Shown: positions 11,396-21,919 of the stretch, piece after piece
Layout of the letters: each line of letters opens with the position of its first letter
How positions within the stretch are numbered: position 1 is the stretch's first letter
Origin: Impatiens glandulifera
Lineage: Eukaryota; Streptophyta; Magnoliopsida; Ericales; Balsaminaceae
NCBI RefSeq assembly: GCF_907164915.1
Contig: NC_061862.1
Span: forward strand, 142,901,913 to 142,965,912
Reading direction: 5' to 3'
DNA length: 64,000 nucleotides
Made by a program: the position numbers and the translations under genes
The notes under the pieces: generated by a model
What the model saw: only the letters and a program-made list of their open reading frames with translations
What the model was told of the DNA's origin: nothing
Database searches by the model: none

Positions 11396-13256
11396 ACTTA
11401 CACAACAGAGAGAGACTTGGAGATAAATTCTAGTGTGATCAAGAATACTATTTTCCATGATAATAAATTTTTTCTATAATTTTCATGTAATGTTTAGAAA
11501 AATCTTTAAATTTGTGACATCATAATTTGAATTTTATGGCTCCAAAAATTACAAAATTAATTTTGTGGACTCATAATATTCTTTATAACCATTACATTTT
11601 TAGAATTTTTGGAGAACTTTCTGAAAAAGTACTCATATTTGTAGTGCCATAATCGGAGTTTTGTAGCTCCAAATATTTCAAACAAAATTTCTGCAAGTTC
11701 TTAGAAATGTTATTGATTAGTTTGAATTTTTATAATATTCGGACTACTTTTGGAAAAACCCATATTATGAATGTTGTAATGGACGGGGTTCATAACACCG
11801 AAAATTTTAAAGCAAATTCCAAAGCACTTCGGTAATCATTCTCTATTTACACGTGCAAACAACCTCTTTATCAAGAAAATTCGAATATTTCACTTTTCTT
11901 GATTGTACTCTCTTTTTTGCTAGGGAAAAGCGTTTAAGGTTCTTTTCTTAACCTTGTCTAATCCTAATAGACTTCTAGACTCATTTTTAAGAAAGGAACA
12001 AAGCTAGTCCTTTTAGATAGATATTAAGATACTCAGAAGAGTAAAATAGTTCTAAACTCGGAATACAAGTGTAACAATCTTTAACAATATCAATTGACCA
12101 ACAATTTTGGAGTAGAGACTGTCGGTTCAGGATGGGTTTATGGGTCATAGTGTCGATGCCCTTTCCCACACGTAACCAAACATCGAACCCTTAAACATGA
12201 ACACTCTGAATTTCTTTCCTTAGTTTCTTTACGAAGAAAATTAAGGTGGAGACTTTAAAAGTCAATTAAAATCGATCATTAAGAGCACACAATCATTCAA
12301 AAACCTATACGGGCCAATTTTGAAAGGTTCATGCTAGAGAACTCTATTTTTGCTTCCTCATGTCATTAAAAGACGAGACAACCTTTAAAGGGGTAGTCTA
12401 CCTATTTATATTTATTTACGTGATTCAAGAGAAAGGTAAATCAATGAGTTTTGTAACATGACATATACGACAAAAAAATATTTCCTTATAAAAATAGTAC
12501 CGAGGTCGATCCTACCATTTAAAGTGTAATGTAACATCCCATTAGAGTTAGGAAATGAGAAGGACATGTAAGGCACATGGCTCAAACCAAATTCGACGTA
12601 TGAACCTCCCTTAAAGACGAATAATTCAAATGAAAATAAAGGAAAAACTGATTTGAAAAACGAAAACGAGAAAATACGTATAGAAAACTAGGGACACTAC
12701 TTGGGAGTAACTAAGATGCTTAGCTCAAAATAAGTAGTTGACCAAACTACCCTAAAAACAAAAGATTTTATATTCCTTATCCCACAATAATTTTGCATGA
12801 GGGTACAAAATTCGAGAATACAATGTGAATTTTGTGTTCACATTTGCTTGATTATGTTCCCGGGAAATCGCCAAAACTAATCGCATTTCACTTGTTAAGA
12901 TTTTGTACATAGTATGTTTTATAAATGTTACCTACACATCTTTAGGCTCATGTACCTACGTGTACCAAAAACTAATTGTAAATCTATTCACGGGGGCATG
13001 GTTCGCTCGACTTCTCATCCTATTCCTCTTCATTGCAACAACACCTGTTGCAAGCCAATGTAATCCAAAATTGTCCAATCTACTATCATTCCAGCTCACC
13101 CTTTTCAGATGCCGAGCTCCAAAGCCTCTATTGAAGACGATATGTTATGGTGTGGTGAATCTAACGGTGAATCCGATAACATCTACTAGGACAAAAGTGA
13201 CCGAGCCGATTTATGTTGAAACACACGGTCTAAGGGTCCCTATTCTCACTATGTCA
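11396..13256 (+). mobile_element. gypsy LTR end and leader remnant
   Basis: Non-coding. 12000-12560 is similar, in inverted orientation, to 44870-45540 and more loosely to 37060-37560. Shared marks are a 'gtagagact' segment, the phrase cacacgtaaccaaac...aaccctta, and a 'ggtaggctcaacctcgg'-like segment. This is the pattern of a plant Ty3/gypsy LTR and leader preceding gag, which follows on the same strand at about 13257. The 118-codon frame at 12903-13259 lies in it and shows no family motif. Confidence 0.5.
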
Positions 13257-14276
13257 TGAACACACTAATGAGTAACACAAGATGATTGCTGAGATGAAGG
13301 TCACCCAGGCTCAAATGAAATCACAATTGGACAAAAGGCCAAAGGAAAAGATCTCAAAGTCACCTATGAAGGGGAGAAACACCTAAATTGAGAAAGTCAC
13401 AACGCCACATGATCTACATCTACTCAATATCGAGAAGTATGTTGGGGATGAGAACCCCACAATGTTCATAGAAAGTTATCTAATCGCCACATGTCCTCTC
13501 AAATTGGACACCCCCACCTTACTTCGCCTATTTTCCTAACACTTATCGGGCATAGCTCTGAGGTGGTATATGAAAAATCATGTCTCTCGACTTGAAATGA
13601 TTAAAGTGCTAGGAGAAGTCTTTTCTAAAAGATTGAACATGTACATTGTATAGGAAATACGGGGAATACTCTCAAGAACATTAAACAAAGATAGATTGAG
13701 ACCTTTGCATATTTCTTAAATTGGTGCGCTCAGTTGTGGTCGGCATCGACTCTCCACCCACCAAACAACAATATTTAATTATCGAAAATCTTATCGATCA
13801 ATATAATTTATATCTAGCCTCTAGAATATTTACGGGCAATGTCAAACTCATCAAAATTAGTAAAAATCTAGACGAATATTTGGACATGAAAAAGGGAAAA
13901 GTCACTCATTCTCTCCCTTGAACTAAAAAATATCATGACCCAAAGCCTTAAGGCTCGGAAAAAAATCAAAGGGCGGCGAGTTAAAAAACAACGTCCGACC
14001 ACATTTATCTCCAAGACATTACAATGACTTTGACATGAGTCAAAGTAGGACTCTCATCATCATGTAGAGCCAGAAACTGATCACGTCTTTGGTGCCGCAC
14101 CTAGTGAGGATGCCCATGTGAAACAATATTAAAGAATGGTGTGAATACCATCAAGCTCATGGTGACAACACTAATTTATGTAGGGTACTTAAGGGAAAAC
14201 TTCAAGACTTAATTGACAACGACACCATCCCTAATAATGTTAATGCATTTGAAAAAAAAATGATTAATCTCTATTA
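13257..14276 (+). pseudogene. Ty3/gypsy gag pseudogene
   Basis: Reading through stops on the plus strand gives a retrotransposon gag domain. 'HLLNIEKYVGDENPTMFIES' (about 13419-13478) is followed by 'LRLFS*HLSGIALRWYMKN' (about 13522-13578), the usual Ty3/gypsy gag core ending in A-L-R-W-Y. Near 14120-14225 the segment 'CEYHQAHGDNTNLC' and then 'KLQDLIDN' matches the cysteine/histidine region that follows gag in Tat/Athila-type elements. Several stops and frame changes make it non-functional. It follows an LTR or leader remnant on the same strand, and no protease or RT follows, so the element is 3'-truncated. The 66-codon frame at 13721-13921 is part of this remnant. Confidence 0.65.
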
Positions 14277-15419
14277 AAAGACTTGCTAAAGCCCCAAACC
14301 ATGTATATTTCTAAGCATTCACAACTTTGGTTTGTATATTCATACTGATACCATGAGTTCTTTGAAAATCCTTTTCCCAATCATCAAACCAATCATGACG
14401 AGTGAAATAAATGAAAAGAAACTAGTCTTCAGAGAGATTGTCTAAAGATTGATTTTTATTTCTTTTCCCAATTCCTTTAATGTAAAGCTTGTTTTTAAAA
14501 AAAATTTCCATTGTATGTAACCCAAAATTACCATGATGTAAATAAATAAAACATTTCAAAGCTCATACATTTGTTCAAATAAATATCTTCCAATTTGAAG
14601 ATAATATTTGAAATGAAACGTTGTAAGAAAAACAAATGAAAAAAATATAGTCATTCAATAAGAATACTTTCAAATGCACACATGCAAACCCTCTAGTTCG
14701 ATATTAAGGGTATCTTTCATGCATATCAATCCCCTAGTTTATACTAGGGGCATTTCCAAAAATAATAAATTAAATTCCCTAGTCAAGATTAAAGGTATTT
14801 TTTAAATTATCTTCATCAAACCCTTCAACTCATGCGCTAATGACATTCTCTAAATCATATATGCTTTAATCCCTTACACACATGTTAAGGGAGATTTCCA
14901 AATCATTTGTTTCATTTTTTAAAACAAACTACATTAGGATCTGACTCCTCTCATACAGGGATATGTAATAAGCCTATCTTATAGGTTTGATCACATTCAT
15001 CAAAATCATTTTCCTTTAAGAGTCAGAGCGGACCACGATCTCTATTCATAAAAAATGAACAAGGAGATAACGATACCATCAATCTTTAAGAACAAATTTT
15101 TAAACAAATGATTGTTTTAGATGTCGAGTTTGAAACCTCCCTAAAATTCATATAGAGGAACATCTAGTTAGATTCTCCTCTTGTATCCTATGATCATTAA
15201 ATATTTTTCGAATTCAAAGAAGCTTACTAAGATTAACATCTGACCTAAACTGAGTGGACTAAGGAAATTGTTTTACTTAAAAAAAATTCAAAAGAGAAAT
15301 TGTTTTAATGCTTTAGGCAAACGAATTAAAAATCAATGAGCCAAAATATACATAAAAATGTTGAGACATTGAAATCTTCACTAGGAAATTTACTAGGTGT
15401 ACCGATTTTATTAGATATA
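14277..15419. other. decayed non-coding sequence
   Basis: No open frame or family motif. Phrases like 'ccctagt' with 'aaggtattt' recur at 14690-14800, a hint of a very old tandem repeat. Probably remnant gypsy internal sequence. Nothing firmer can be said. Confidence 0.4.
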
Positions 15420-15426
15420 GAGATAA

Positions 15427-15585
15427 ATCCCCTCTTCTAGCCTAACGGCAATAAGAGTTGTATACTAACCCTAAGTTCTTAGGTTCGAGCCCGTCAGACG
15501 ACAAGTTTTGCGTCTAGTTAAATGGTTAAGTGTGTTTCCAGGCTACATACTTAATTCGTTGTCTCATTTTTCGTTCTAAAAAAAG
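15427..15585 (+). mobile_element. tRNA-derived SINE
   Basis: Box A-like tagcctaacggcaa (15438-15451) and box B-like aggttcgagcccg (15481-15493) lie about 35 bp apart, followed by a short body ending in an A-rich tail (tctaaaaaaa, near 15575-15584). A 7-bp direct repeat gagataa flanks it at 15420-15426 and 15586-15592, consistent with a target-site duplication. Length about 159 bp, typical of plant SINEs. Confidence 0.65.
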
Positions 15586-15644
15586 GAGATAATACTACAA
15601 AAAAAGAAAACTAAAATTCTCATGTGAAGGTTAATGCATTAAAA

Positions 15645-15715
15645 TCATCATCCGTAGATCTGTGACACACGACAAGTCAAACACGCTAAGGCTGTTGAAT
15701 CTCGAGACAAAACTG
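15645..15715 (+). repeat. unit of a 70-bp tandem array, left part
   Basis: Contains gatctgtgacacacgacaag, then a 'cacgctaaggctg' segment, then 'ctcgagacaaaact'. The same unit continues on the far side of the copia element from 29709, so the array was split by that insertion. Confidence 0.7.
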
Positions 15716-17109
15716 TGTTAGGATCGGGGACGCCCTTGGAGGACCGGGGTGTTTCCGGTTTTAGGAAGGGTGGCCGCTTACAACAACACACAACACTTTG
15801 GTGATAGTCCGGTTAAAGACTAAAACCGTTCTCAGCACTGCACAAACTGTCACAGACTCTTGAACCGGGTTCAAGGGCGGAAGTGTCTGTTTCAGGTTGA
15901 AGCAACGTATGCGACTTTTAGATGATGTTTTAGAAGGAGTCGGTTTTATGGATATGAGTGACCGGTTTACGGAGTACGATTAGTTTGAGGTTAGGTAATG
16001 AAAGCAACGAAAGAACACGAGACAAGGATTTTTATGGATGTTCGGAGCAAACTCTCCTACGTCACCCCTTCTTCTCAGATTATGAGAAGGATCTCCACTA
16101 ACTTTTATAGTTACAACAACACTGCCGGTCGAGCCCAACTTCGCTACTCGCCGGTTACACCAAACTCACTCTTTGATGTAATACAATAACTCAACACAAC
16201 ACACTAAAAAGGCTTCCGGTTTATGACAGACCGGTTTTTGGATCGTAAAAGTTTATCTCTCTAGAATCTTTATAACTTATCGCTTGAATTGTATTGAATG
16301 ATTTTCTTGCTTGATTTATTCGCCTTAAATGAAGACGCTTCATCTTCCTTTTATAGCTGAGAAGAGCCAACGGTCACTTTCTTCTCTCTCCTCTAGATTG
16401 GTTGATCATTATCACGCCTGGTGCAGAGAGGTTGCTTGCACGCTTCACTTTCCTCAACACCTGGCAGTCATGCAGGCAGCTCTGATCTGAAGATGACATA
16501 ATCGGTTTTCAGATTTGGATACGTGTTGGACATCCACCTCAGGTTGTCAACTTCAGATCAATAAAGCATCATTTCTTTCCTCGCATGCTTCCGATCGGAT
16601 CTGATCTTCTTTTATTCTTTCAAGACACGTTTCTTTCGTCATGGTGCGTCACTCTTGAAATTTGAATCTTCCGTTTTTTTGCCTTGTGCAGTATGATCCG
16701 GCTGATATGTAAGCTTTTGTCTTTGCTGACCGGTCGCTTGAGAAAATGAAAACCGGTTCCTCTGATCTTTAACTTGATCACTTGAGACTGGTTTCTTTGA
16801 AGTATAGCAGCAACCGGTTTTGATGCCCCAACCGGTTCATACGGTTTTGATCTGTATCTGCACATGAAAGTTAACAACTGTTTAGTTCGTCTGGCCGGTT
16901 CCAAAAATTAACTTACTTAATTTTTCTATCAATTTCTCCCTTTTTGATTATTTAAAATAAATATTCAAAACTTGTAATGAGTGGCCGGTTTGAAAATTAA
17001 CTTACTTAATTTTTCTATCAATTTCTCCCTTTTTGATTATTTAAAATAAATATTCAAAACTTGTAATGAGTGGCCGGTTTGAAAATTAACTTACTTAATT
17101 TTTCTATCA
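15716..17109 (-). mobile_element. copia 3' LTR
   Basis: 1394 bp. On the minus strand it begins TGATAGAAAAATTAAG and ends CCGATCCTAACA. It is almost identical to the 5' LTR at 28313-29708; differences seen include positions near 15732, 15783, 15828, 15978 and 16053 and a 2-bp indel near 16803. The 63-codon plus-strand frame at 15998-16189 recurs identically in the other LTR and is not a gene. A TATA motif (ctataaaagg on the minus strand, near 16345-16356) corresponds to the promoter in the 5' LTR. Confidence 0.95.
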
Positions 17110-17155
17110 ATTTCTCCCTTTTTGATTATTTAGAATAAATATTCAAAACTTGTAA
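16909..17155 (-). repeat. 89-bp tandem repeat carrying duplicated PPT and LTR start
   Basis: Three units with a period of 89 bp: the LTR-start motif ttttctatca ends at 16931, 17020 and 17109. Each unit holds both the LTR 5' end and the purine tract that precedes it on the minus strand. The other LTR has the same structure, ending at 29530, 29619 and 29708. Thus the true LTR boundary lies in a repeat of itself. Confidence 0.85.
17110..17124 (-). promoter_or_regulatory. polypurine tract
   Basis: Minus strand CAAAAAGGGAGAAAT directly before the 3' LTR start TGATAG. It is the expected plus-strand primer for reverse transcription. Copies of this tract also occur inside the LTR at about 16932-16946 and 17021-17035. 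Confidence 0.8.
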
Positions 17156-17288
17156 TGAGTATGTTTCAAAAACATGTGTTTGATTTTTCAAAAACAGTAT
17201 GTGTAAACTTGAGGAAAGAGGTATGATAAGATAACCAAGTTCAGAAACATAGTTTAAACATAAATTGTTTTGAAAGAGAAGAAAAAGA

Positions 17289-20204
17289 TTAAGGCTTGGA
17301 TGGTCCCCCCTTTTCCAGATCTTTCTCAAGCCGTTTTCTTTCTTCTTCTCTTGCCTTTCACTCCCTATCACGTCTTTCAGCGTCGATCAGCATTCCGGCC
17401 CATACACTTGAGTGGCCTGGAGTCTTTTTGCTAAATCCAAAACCGGCACAAACTGATTTTGGTGGAGGAGGCGGCGGAGCAAAGATTGGTCTGGGGCTTG
17501 TGATTGCGGTTGAGCTTTCAATTGCCCTTCTCTTCCGTTGGTTAAGTTCTTCAGTGTCCTCTTCTTCTTCTTCATCAAGAGGTTGCACATTCAACACGAC
17601 TAGTACAACTGCTCTTTGTTCTGCCCGCTTGATTACTTTCGCAACCGCGCTCCGTTTCTTCTTATTCCTTGTGTTCATTGAATGGGACGGTTGAGCCGGT
17701 TAGGATTCCTGGATGCCTGCATGTTCCTCCTCGTTGCACTTTTGGGCAAGCTCATAATCTTTGTCTTCCATCTCCTTCTGCACTCGTTCCCTTTCCATTT
17801 CTTCCTCTTGCAGCCTCTTAGCGGTTTCAGCATCCGTCTCGATTTGCGTTTGAGTCTTGCTGACTTGGACTTTGGACAACTCCCCAATTTGAATGGCCAT
17901 TGCTTGCAACATATCTAATAGTGGAGCGGTTGCGGTTTGGATGGACTCGGCGATCAAGGATTTTACTAAGGTCTACACAGCCGCATCTATCATGGACCTG
18001 ATAGATGTTTGAACGGTGTTTGCGATTTCGGTTTGTACATATCCCCGTATAGTGTTTGACAGATTAGCTTCAGCTGTTGCAATCCTCTCATCGGTTGCGG
18101 TTTTATAACCTCCAAGGCGTGAATCAATGGTATCGATCACCGCCTGCTTCATTTGATCGATTTCCGGAACCTTAGCAGTTTGAGAAAATTCTTGTTCCAG
18201 GTTCTCCGCTACTGTAGATGATTCCCCGATTACATAGAATGGCTTACTTTGATGTAGATCGACATTACTGAGTTGGCTTCGGCAACCTTTCCTCCATTGC
18301 ATATCAAGATGGTCGAGATTTTGTACGAGCTTTTCTCGCACCTCATGGAACCGTTCGGACATTCTCATTTCAATCGGAGTTAACGTCGCTCTTTCAGTTT
18401 CTTTAAAAGCATTCTCCACTGCTTCTAACCGAGCGTTTTCAAGAATTACTGCGGTTTTGTTAAAGGCGGGTTGGATAAGATTGGTGTGAGCTAACTGGAG
18501 GGCCCTTTCTTCCAACCGGATGAGTCTGTCCCAATACCTGTTGCCACTCAGTCCTAGAGCCATGTCGGATATCTTTGTTTCACACCGGAGCTTTACCCAC
18601 ATGAGGTATGGAGCTATCGCATCACTCGCACCCTTGTTCATGTCCTTGAGAAGTTCCTCGAAAACATCATCTTCTTGTTCTGCGGTAAAGGGAACCTCAT
18701 TCCCGGTTATGACTTCTGGTTGAGGACCGGTCTGCAGCGTACCTTTTCCTGTTACCGTTGAATCTTCGATAAGAACCCCTTTTCCTTTGTTGACCTGAAC
18801 AAACCCTTCAGGTATGAATGCTGAGTCAAATGGCCCATCTTGAGCCGATTGGTTTTCTGGAGTTGTCTTGCCCCCTAAGAAACCGGATGGTTCCTGTTCT
18901 TCAAGATTACCCTCCTGAGCCGGAGGTGTAATGTCTGCTGTTTTGGCCGTTTCTTCGACCGGTTGTACTTCACTCTGATCGGGTATCTCAACCTGATCAA
19001 TTGATTTGCGACGACTTGACACATCGTCCTCGGTTTCCCTTGCAATGTCTTGGATAACATCCTCAATTGCTTCAGAGGTGTTTAAGGCCACGTCAGCTAT
19101 TACCTCTTCAATTCTTTTGGTTGGAGACTTGGAGGTTTCAGAGTGTACGCTTACCTCTGCTTCCTCCTTTGAAGCTGATTCGGTTTTCTGGCTCCCCGAG
19201 GATTCGGTTTGCCTTGGTGAGTTAGATGGAACGGGGGTAGGAATGACGGTGTTGATGGAAATGGGTTGAAAGACGTCTGCGGTTCTTTCTGGTGAATTAT
19301 CCGAGGAAAGAGTTTTCTCGGAGTCCGCCGGTTTGTTGGAACTCTTCCTTGCAGCCGCCTTCTTCCTCCCCTTCGGTTCTTGTGGGGCTTCGGTTTCAAC
19401 CGCTTTTCTTTTCGCTTTCTTTTGCTTGGTTACTTCTTCAGCCGGAGCGGAAGAGCTAGTCCCTTTGGACAACTTTGTTCTAGATGACTTGGGTTTGATC
19501 GCCTTCTCCGGTTTCTCAATCATTGACTCTGAGTCGAGAATATTGATGATTGGGAGCGGTTCACCTTCACCCAGTTCCACATTAAGGAACTTAAGGATTT
19601 TGACAATCTGCATTGCAAAAGCCTGTACCCGACCATCCTTCTTAATCACCATCTGGCAAAATTCTTCGAAAATAACGTATCCCCAGTCCACCTTGTCACC
19701 GCGGACAATGGCCATCAGCATTTTGAGTTTAAGTTTCGTCAGGTTATCGAAGTTACCTCCTCTTCCCTGAAGTGAGCGGGCGATGCAATTCAACAACCAT
19801 CTGAATTCCGGTTTTAGCTTATTCTTCCGGCTAGAGTGGATCACCAGATCCTGATCTGAGAAAGAAACCACCAACCGGGCAGCATTTGATTCTGCAGCGG
19901 TTAGATCAATTTTGAGATCCAGGCCAGTGTTGGGCAGACCGAGAGCTTCAGCAAATAGCTCTTCGGTGATCAGAATGTTCTTCCCGTTGACGTTGGCGGA
20001 GATCTTCCTCTTTGTGAGCGTCGCCGTCGCCAGAAACTCCGTCACCGCCGCCGGATAAATGGTGAACGGACCAGATAGAAACTCCTCCAACCCAGAATCT
20101 CTTAAAGATTGAAGAACAGCCTTGTTTTTGTCATCGACGTGTTCATCAATATCCGCGAAATTCACTTGCAACATCCATTGGAAAGGAGCTTTGCTTAGAT
20201 CCAT
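17289..20204 (-). pseudogene. accessory ORF 3 of the copia element (971-codon frame, three stops)
   Basis: One reading frame runs from the ATG at 20204 to TAA at 17289, broken by TAG (17973), TAA (17700) and TGA (17358). The first open part is 743 codons. Residues 1-230 are paralogous to accessory ORFs 1 and 2: SGL-x2-FL near 36, V-x-EFL near 54, a basic stretch, then ELFAEALGLPNTG near 90, a 'LLNCIAR' helix, and 'KMLMAIVRGDKVDWG' near 170. Residues 240-500 are charged, Ser/Lys/Glu-rich and probably disordered. Residues 530-740 and beyond are helical, with a coiled coil (AKRLQEEEMERERVQKEME) after the first stop, an acidic run and a polyproline run. It has no transmembrane segment, so an envelope role is unlikely. 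Function unknown. I recall many similar unnamed proteins in asterid genomes and think of the 'putative plant transposon protein' group, but cannot confirm it. Confidence 0.75.
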
Positions 20205-20319
20205 GATTGTTTTTTAAGTGAAGATATGAAAAACGATGATGATCGGAGAGTCGAGAGCCTTTAAAGATTTGGAAATTTTAGAGAGAGAAAGTACATGTGT
20301 CGAATGGGCTGATGTGAAC

Positions 20320-20326
20320 TTATATA
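20320..20326 (-). promoter_or_regulatory. TATA box of accessory ORF 3
   Basis: TATATAA on the minus strand, 116 nt before the ATG at 20204. It is followed by a pyrimidine-rich leader (ctttctctctct near 20282-20294). Equivalent boxes precede the other two accessory ORFs. Confidence 0.6.
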
Positions 20327-20657
20327 GATGGCGGTTCCGAACGGTTGGAAGACGAACCGTCGTTTGATGTTTTTGGCGCCAACTTTCCCTCCAAAAGTTA
20401 CTGCAGTAACTTTCGGCGGTAAATGCGGAAAACCCATGGGCGGTAAATATTGGGAGGTAAAACCGTGGGCGGTAAATTTTTCAAATTTTTGTTTCGCTCG
20501 AAGTTCCGGTATTACTTGAAGACTTGTTAACCGGAAGTTTTTATGTTAACCTTATGTTTTTGTGTATAAGTTTAAGAAACCATAAAGAAAGATATAAATG
20601 AAAAACCGGAGACTTTGAAGATTAAATATTTCATAAATAAAAATAGTGAGCATTGAG

Positions 20658-20692
20658 CGGTTTTGGTCGTACAACAAAATGACCAAAAACCG
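20658..20692 (-). terminator. 3' UTR hairpin of accessory ORF 2, conserved loop
   Basis: Plus strand cggttttggtc, loop gtacaacaaaat, then gaccaaaaaccg: an 11-bp stem with one bulged A and a 12-nt loop, starting 20 nt after the stop of accessory ORF 2. The loop is identical to that at 21859-21870 while the stem sequence differs. Its role (3' processing, export, packaging or termination) is not known; 'terminator' is used only as the nearest category. Confidence 0.55.
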
Positions 20693-20711
20693 GAGAGGAA
20701 AGACAGATAAC

Positions 20712-21475
20712 TTAGTCTTCTTTGAACCATTCCCCTTCCACCATCCTTTCGTACCACTTTTCCACGGTGTTTTCGGGTGACCGTTCCTCAATCCTTGATA
20801 TCTGCCTGTGCATCATGAGCATGGTGATGGTGTTGGACGGTCCAACCGGAACACTGGTTCCAAGGTTGCGGCGCTTAGACATCAGGAACCGGGTGATTTG
20901 AGGAGCGAAACTGGTCCTTCCCCTTGCAGCGGTCATGAGCTGCTTCAGTCTGTTGAAGAGGTAGGTTGCCCAGTTGATCGACGAGTTTCGAATGATGGCT
21001 ATCATGATGTCGAAAGCCTCCCGGTTGTAGTTCTGGTTAGGCATTCGGCCCATGATAGACCTTTGAACCAAGTCATGCAGGACTTGGTAATGAGGAGCGA
21101 GTGTTTCTTTCTTTCCAAAGTCCTTGATCGCAGTGTTGGAAGAAGAAAACATCTGGAAGAAGTCTTCCTTAGCCGGTAGGAACGGCGTTGGGAAGTCCGA
21201 AAAACCTTCGGTTGGAAGGTGAAAGAAGTTGGCGAATTCCTCTTCGGTAAACCGAAGGAATTGACCGTCGATGATGGTGCGGATGCTGCCATCATCTAGA
21301 ATATGACCGTTGTTGAAAAATTCACACACCTCCTCCACGAGGATAGTGTCTGAACCTTTAAGAAAAAACCTTGGAGCCCCGATTCTATGATATGTTGAAA
21401 AATACATTCATAGAATGCACTGTCTTTGACGTCTTCGAAGTCGACGATAAGGGTATTTCTGAGTTCGGCCGACAT
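20712..21475 (-). pseudogene. accessory ORF 2 of the copia element (frameshifted)
   Basis: ATG at 21475 (MSAELRNTLIVDF...) continues to about 21370, where the frame changes at a run of six T on the coding strand. The downstream frame (21407-20712) carries the rest, about 254 residues in all. Motifs shared with ORFs 1 and 3: ESGL...FFLK near 32, VCEFF near 55, FTEEEFANFFHLPTEG near 82, a 'HYQVLHDLV' helix, 'FDIMIAIIRNSSINWATYLF' near 170, then 'G-x-SFAPQ'. The C-terminus is short and basic then acidic. No domain of known enzymatic function is recognised. It sits 445 nt after ORF 1 and about 510 nt before ORF 3, with its own TATA box. Confidence 0.75.
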
Positions 21476-21577
21476 TATGCGGAGGAGTGAGAGAGGCTGA
21501 GGAGATTTTTGTGATTTTTCAAGCTCTAGAGAGAAGGAAAAATAGAAAGCATGTTTTGAGAATGGAGGGTTGAGCCC

Positions 21578-21589
21578 CCTTTTATAGCT
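21578..21589 (-). promoter_or_regulatory. TATA box of accessory ORF 2, identical to LTR core
   Basis: AGCTATAAAAGG on the minus strand, 105-114 nt before the ATG at 21475. The same 12 bases form the putative LTR promoter at 28944-28955. This suggests that the accessory promoter was copied from, or shares origin with, the LTR promoter. Confidence 0.65.
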
Positions 21590-21847
21590 TGTAACGGTTG
21601 AGAGCATTTAATGAGAATATTTGAAAAATCTAGCCGTTTATGTCTAGTCATTAATGACTTTATGATTTTTCAAGAGAATAATGGCATGTCTTGTCTAATC
21701 AAGTCATGCATGCTTATTGAGAATGACGATTCCTGTTTCCAAGAGTGATATGATTTTATTTTGATACGGCACAATAAATGTTTGATCATTTATGATTTTT
21801 AATTTTAACTCAAGAGAGGAAGGAAATCTGATTCATTGATTGATATA

Positions 21848-21881
21848 CAAAACCGGTAGTACAACAAAATTACCGGTTTTG
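21848..21881 (-). terminator. 3' UTR hairpin of accessory ORF 1, conserved loop
   Basis: A perfect 11-bp stem (plus strand caaaaccggta with taccggttttg) around the loop gtacaacaaaat, starting about 40 nt after the stop of accessory ORF 1. The loop is the same 12 nt as at 20669-20680; the stem is a different sequence that still pairs. Category chosen for position only. Confidence 0.6.
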
Positions 21882-21919
21882 GAAAGGAAATAAAATAGGA
21901 TAGAAAAAAAAAGGACAGG

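Noticed and set aside
15998..16189. 63-codon frame identical to one at 28595-28786
   Set aside because: It is repeated only because both copies lie in the two LTRs of one element. No protein family is seen and it is antisense to the element.
17675..19770. Plus-strand frames opposite accessory ORF 3 (17296-17694, 17682-17918, 19333-19770)
   Set aside because: They mirror a long minus-strand coding frame with clear paralogues and motifs. The plus frames show only low-complexity composition.
17973..20204. Envelope-like gene of an endogenous retrovirus
   Set aside because: No signal peptide, transmembrane segment or fusion-like hydrophobic stretch. The N-terminal domain is shared with the other two accessory ORFs.
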